Of a stretch of 64,000 nucleotides of DNA, positions 63,314-64,000 are shown piece by piece; position 1 is the first letter of the stretch, and every line of letters begins with the position of its first letter. The notes below the pieces were generated by a model. The model did no database searches, had not been told where the DNA came from, and saw only the letters and a program-made list of their open reading frames with translations. The DNA comes from CANHVK01 sp046304235. Lineage in GTDB: Bacteria; Bacteroidota; Bacteroidia; Flavobacteriales_D; Crocinitomicaceae. The position numbers and the translations under genes were made by a program. The stretch is from the NCBI GenBank assembly GCA_046304235.1, contig JBKCEW010000083.1, positions 28,899 to 92,898 of the forward strand, written 5' to 3'.

Positions 63314-64000
63314 ATGAATTTATTTAATTGGAAAAAGAAAGAAGAGCCAAAACTTTTTAAATATGCAGGAATAAAAGATTGTATAGAATTAAGAAATAAT
63401 CTTGATAGATTTTTTACTTTACACAATAGTTTTACGGACCTTAAAAAAGTATTTACTTATGATGAATTAGACTTAATTTCAACTAAATTATCTATTAATG
63501 GTGAGATTAATGTTAAAGATTCATTTATATGGCTAGAATTAGATGAGTACAATAGATATATTGAAAGGTCTAAACATAGTATTTCTTTAAAACTAGAAAG
63601 AGTGGCTGGTGAAAGAAAAATTTCTATAAATGAACCATTATTGAACTTTCTATGGATACCTGAACTTGAAAAAAACAAACTTATTGAACAACTAAAAAAT
63701 GTAATTAATGAATGTGAAAAAGATGTTGAATTAAACAAAAAAGAAATTTATTTAAAATCTATTCCTAGTGATAAGTATCTTGAATTATATGGCGAGGACG
63801 ATTATTTTACATCAACTTTATTTACTTTAAAAATTAGAAACTTTAATATTTGGCATCATAATGAACTAAATATTATAACATTAAAAGATGAATTTATTGA
63901 ATTTAATACAAATTTTGAGATAGAACTAGAAGATCCAAAAATCAAGTTGAAATTTTTAACGCTAAATTTAATTAGGAAATTAAAAAGCAAGATTATAGAT
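63314..64000 (+). CDS. Unknown protein, partial (runs off the right edge)
   Basis: The frame is open from ATG 63314 to the end of the window: 229 residues with no stop. It starts MNLFNWKKKEEPKLFKYAG and is charged, with no signal peptide, membrane segment or motif I recognise; coiled-coil-like stretches are KLIEQLKNVINECEKDVELN and SKYLELYG-type sequence. Base composition is very AT-rich (about 21% G+C in two 60-base lines I counted; 33% in one era line), and it lies directly after a tRNA gene, both suggesting acquired DNA. A shorter reverse frame at 63457-63738 is probably a shadow. Confidence 0.6.
   Translation, partial: MNLFNWKKKEEPKLFKYAGIKDCIELRNNLDRFFTLHNSFTDLKKVFTYDELDLISTKLSINGEINVKDSFIWLELDEYNRYIERSKHSISLKLERVAGERKISINEPLLNFLWIPELEKNKLIEQLKNVINECEKDVELNKKEIYLKSIPSDKYLELYGEDDYFTSTLFTLKIRNFNIWHHNELNIITLKDEFIEFNTNFEIELEDPKIKLKFLTLNLIRKLKSKIID

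Noticed and set aside
63457..63738. Minus-strand frame of 93 codons
   Set aside because: It is antisense to the longer open frame starting at 63314, is Ser/Phe-rich like other shadows in AT-rich DNA, and has no start context.

Overview
The window is AT-rich chromosomal DNA from a gliding-type member of the Bacteroidota, most likely order Flavobacteriales (a Fluviicola/Crocinitomicaceae-like organism is my guess, not shown). The evidence is: type IX secretion (T9SS) cargo with gliding-type C-terminal domains, each paired with a PorP/SprF protein; a Bat (aerotolerance) operon; an SDR-type threonine dehydrogenase; very few Shine-Dalgarno sequences; and several promoters matching the Bacteroidota consensus TTTG-N~20-TAnnTTTG. 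I see no rRNA, CRISPR array, insertion sequence or prophage.

Layout. (1) 1-8552: T9SS block, with a partial TPR/PD40 (PorE-like) gene, a PorP/SprF protein and a 2219-residue cell-surface protein. (2) 8554-11625: ABCG-type exporter with regulatory N-terminal extensions. (3) 11711-14060: a SiaC-SiaB-SiaA-like partner switch, whose phosphatase carries a receiver domain. (4) 14062-29469: a full chemosensory system, with CheC, CheY, CheB, CheD, a pseudo-histidine kinase, CheR, two PAS-containing chemoreceptors, an OprB-like porin, CheW, CheA, CheY, a STAS protein and a ParA-like ATPase. All genes from 29469 down to 1 point the same way with small gaps. (5) 29603-35460: VanZ-like protein, hemDCA, a repeat-rich spacer, an atypical SDR and gpmI. 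(6) 35497-38291: orphan histidine kinase and an ECF sigma operon next to a secreted Lys/Glu-rich helical protein. (7) 38367-45820: MoxR-Bat operon. (8) 45916-49501: small zinc-ribbon and membrane proteins, an epimerase-like protein and ppk. (9) 49634-51873: a second T9SS cargo/SprF pair. (10) 51870-57307: cytochrome oxidase assembly and subunit genes (cyoE, two subunit III genes, subunit IV, two SCO-like proteins, DUF420). (11) 57408-63083: YqaA-like protein, ppx, YwqK-like protein, tdh, der and era. (12) 63177-64000: initiator tRNA with promoter and terminator, then a very AT-rich unknown gene cut by the window edge.

How it may work together. The most notable feature is the unbroken run joining chemoreceptors, CheA/CheW/CheY, both adaptation arms (CheR/CheB and CheC/CheD) and a ParA-type positioning ATPase to a SiaABC-type switch, an exporter and T9SS surface proteins, with no flagellar or pilus gene in sight. 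My inference is a chemosensory pathway whose output is surface adhesion or gliding rather than a flagellar motor.
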